From the NCBI GenBank assembly GCA_002469805.1, contig DKNW01000105.1, positions 1-5,211 of the forward strand: a stretch of 5,211 bases of DNA, read 5' to 3'. The translations under genes were made by a program, and so were the position numbers. Shown one piece after another: positions 5,119 through 5,211 of this stretch. Below the pieces are notes generated by a model that did no database searches, was not told the DNA's origin, and worked only from the letters and a program-made list of their open reading frames with translations. Numbering within the stretch: the first letter of the stretch is position 1; every line of letters starts with the position of its first letter. Source of the DNA: Rhodobiaceae bacterium UBA7378. GTDB lineage: Bacteria > Pseudomonadota > Alphaproteobacteria > RS24.

Positions 5119-5211
5119 ATGGATAAAATTTTTCGCCCGTTGAAGACGGGCACGCGTTTGACGGCTTTCCTCGTTCTCACCCTGATTTTGGGGCCATTGC
5201 AAATCTTGGTG
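5119..5211 (+). CDS. plsC: 1-acyl-sn-glycerol-3-phosphate acyltransferase (PlsC), N-terminal fragment cut by the window edge
   Basis: ATG 5119 follows directly on the TAA of the fur-like gene and opens a frame that stays open to the window edge (31 codons). The visible residues start MDKIFRPLKTGTRL, followed by a hydrophobic membrane-anchor-like stretch, TAFLVLTLILGPLQILV (15-31). A short basic start followed by an L-T-L-x-L-x-P-L-Q helix is how alphaproteobacterial PlsC proteins begin. A gene for this lysophosphatidic acid acyltransferase commonly follows fur/mur there. The catalytic HxxxxD motif lies beyond the window, so the call rests on the N-terminus and gene order. There is no proper Shine-Dalgarno sequence (only AAAAG at 5111-5115), so translation probably depends on ribosomes finishing fur. 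Confidence 0.72.
   Translation, partial: MDKIFRPLKTGTRLTAFLVLTLILGPLQILV

Noticed and set aside
5135..5151. Stem-loop GCCCGT-TGAAG-ACGGGC near the start of plsC, considered as a terminator for fur.
   Set aside because: It lies inside the plsC coding start, the T run precedes rather than follows the stem on the + strand, and an open membrane-anchor frame continues through it.

Overview
This is an ordinary but well-preserved stretch of alphaproteobacterial housekeeping chromosome. All recognisable genes lie on the + strand and are tightly packed. The order is murJ (3' part), trpS, usp, NFU1-type nfu, a rutE-like nitroreductase, tsaB, rimI, a fur/mur-type regulator, and plsC (first 31 codons). 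The runs murJ-trpS-usp-nfu and tsaB-rimI-fur-plsC are, from general knowledge, typical of Alphaproteobacteria. The Fur-like protein has no cysteines and carries an HHDHLID signature, and the Nfu protein has the mitochondrial NFU1 layout; both fit that class. Base composition looks moderate rather than very GC-rich, which would suit a marine alphaproteobacterium, but genus cannot be told from the window.

Layout. Positions 1-549 hold the C-terminal membrane half of the lipid II flippase MurJ. An 86-bp gap with a good Shine-Dalgarno sequence leads to trpS (636-1652). A 107-bp gap without a clear terminator precedes usp (1760-2251). A 65-bp AT-rich spacer with a TATATA inverted repeat, the best regulatory candidate here, leads to nfu (2317-2889). 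The malonic semialdehyde reductase-like gene (2904-3512) follows after 14 bp, and tsaB (3528-4232) after another 15 bp. tsaB, rimI (from 4229), fur (from 4699) and plsC (from 5119) overlap or abut (TTGA, ATGA, TAA|ATG), so they are probably co-transcribed and translationally coupled.

The genes do not form one pathway. They cover cell-wall precursor export (MurJ), translation (TrpRS; TsaB for the t6A tRNA modification; RimI for ribosomal protein acetylation), Fe-S cluster delivery (Nfu), metal-responsive regulation (Fur/Mur), phospholipid synthesis (PlsC) and stress (Usp). The least expected member is the RutE-like reductase, which stands with no other pyrimidine-degradation (rut) gene in view. 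I see no CRISPR array, tRNA, rRNA, insertion sequence, phage gene, defence system or other undescribed system. The points worth a second look are the orphan rutE-like gene, the conflicting start signals of rimI, and the palindrome ahead of nfu.
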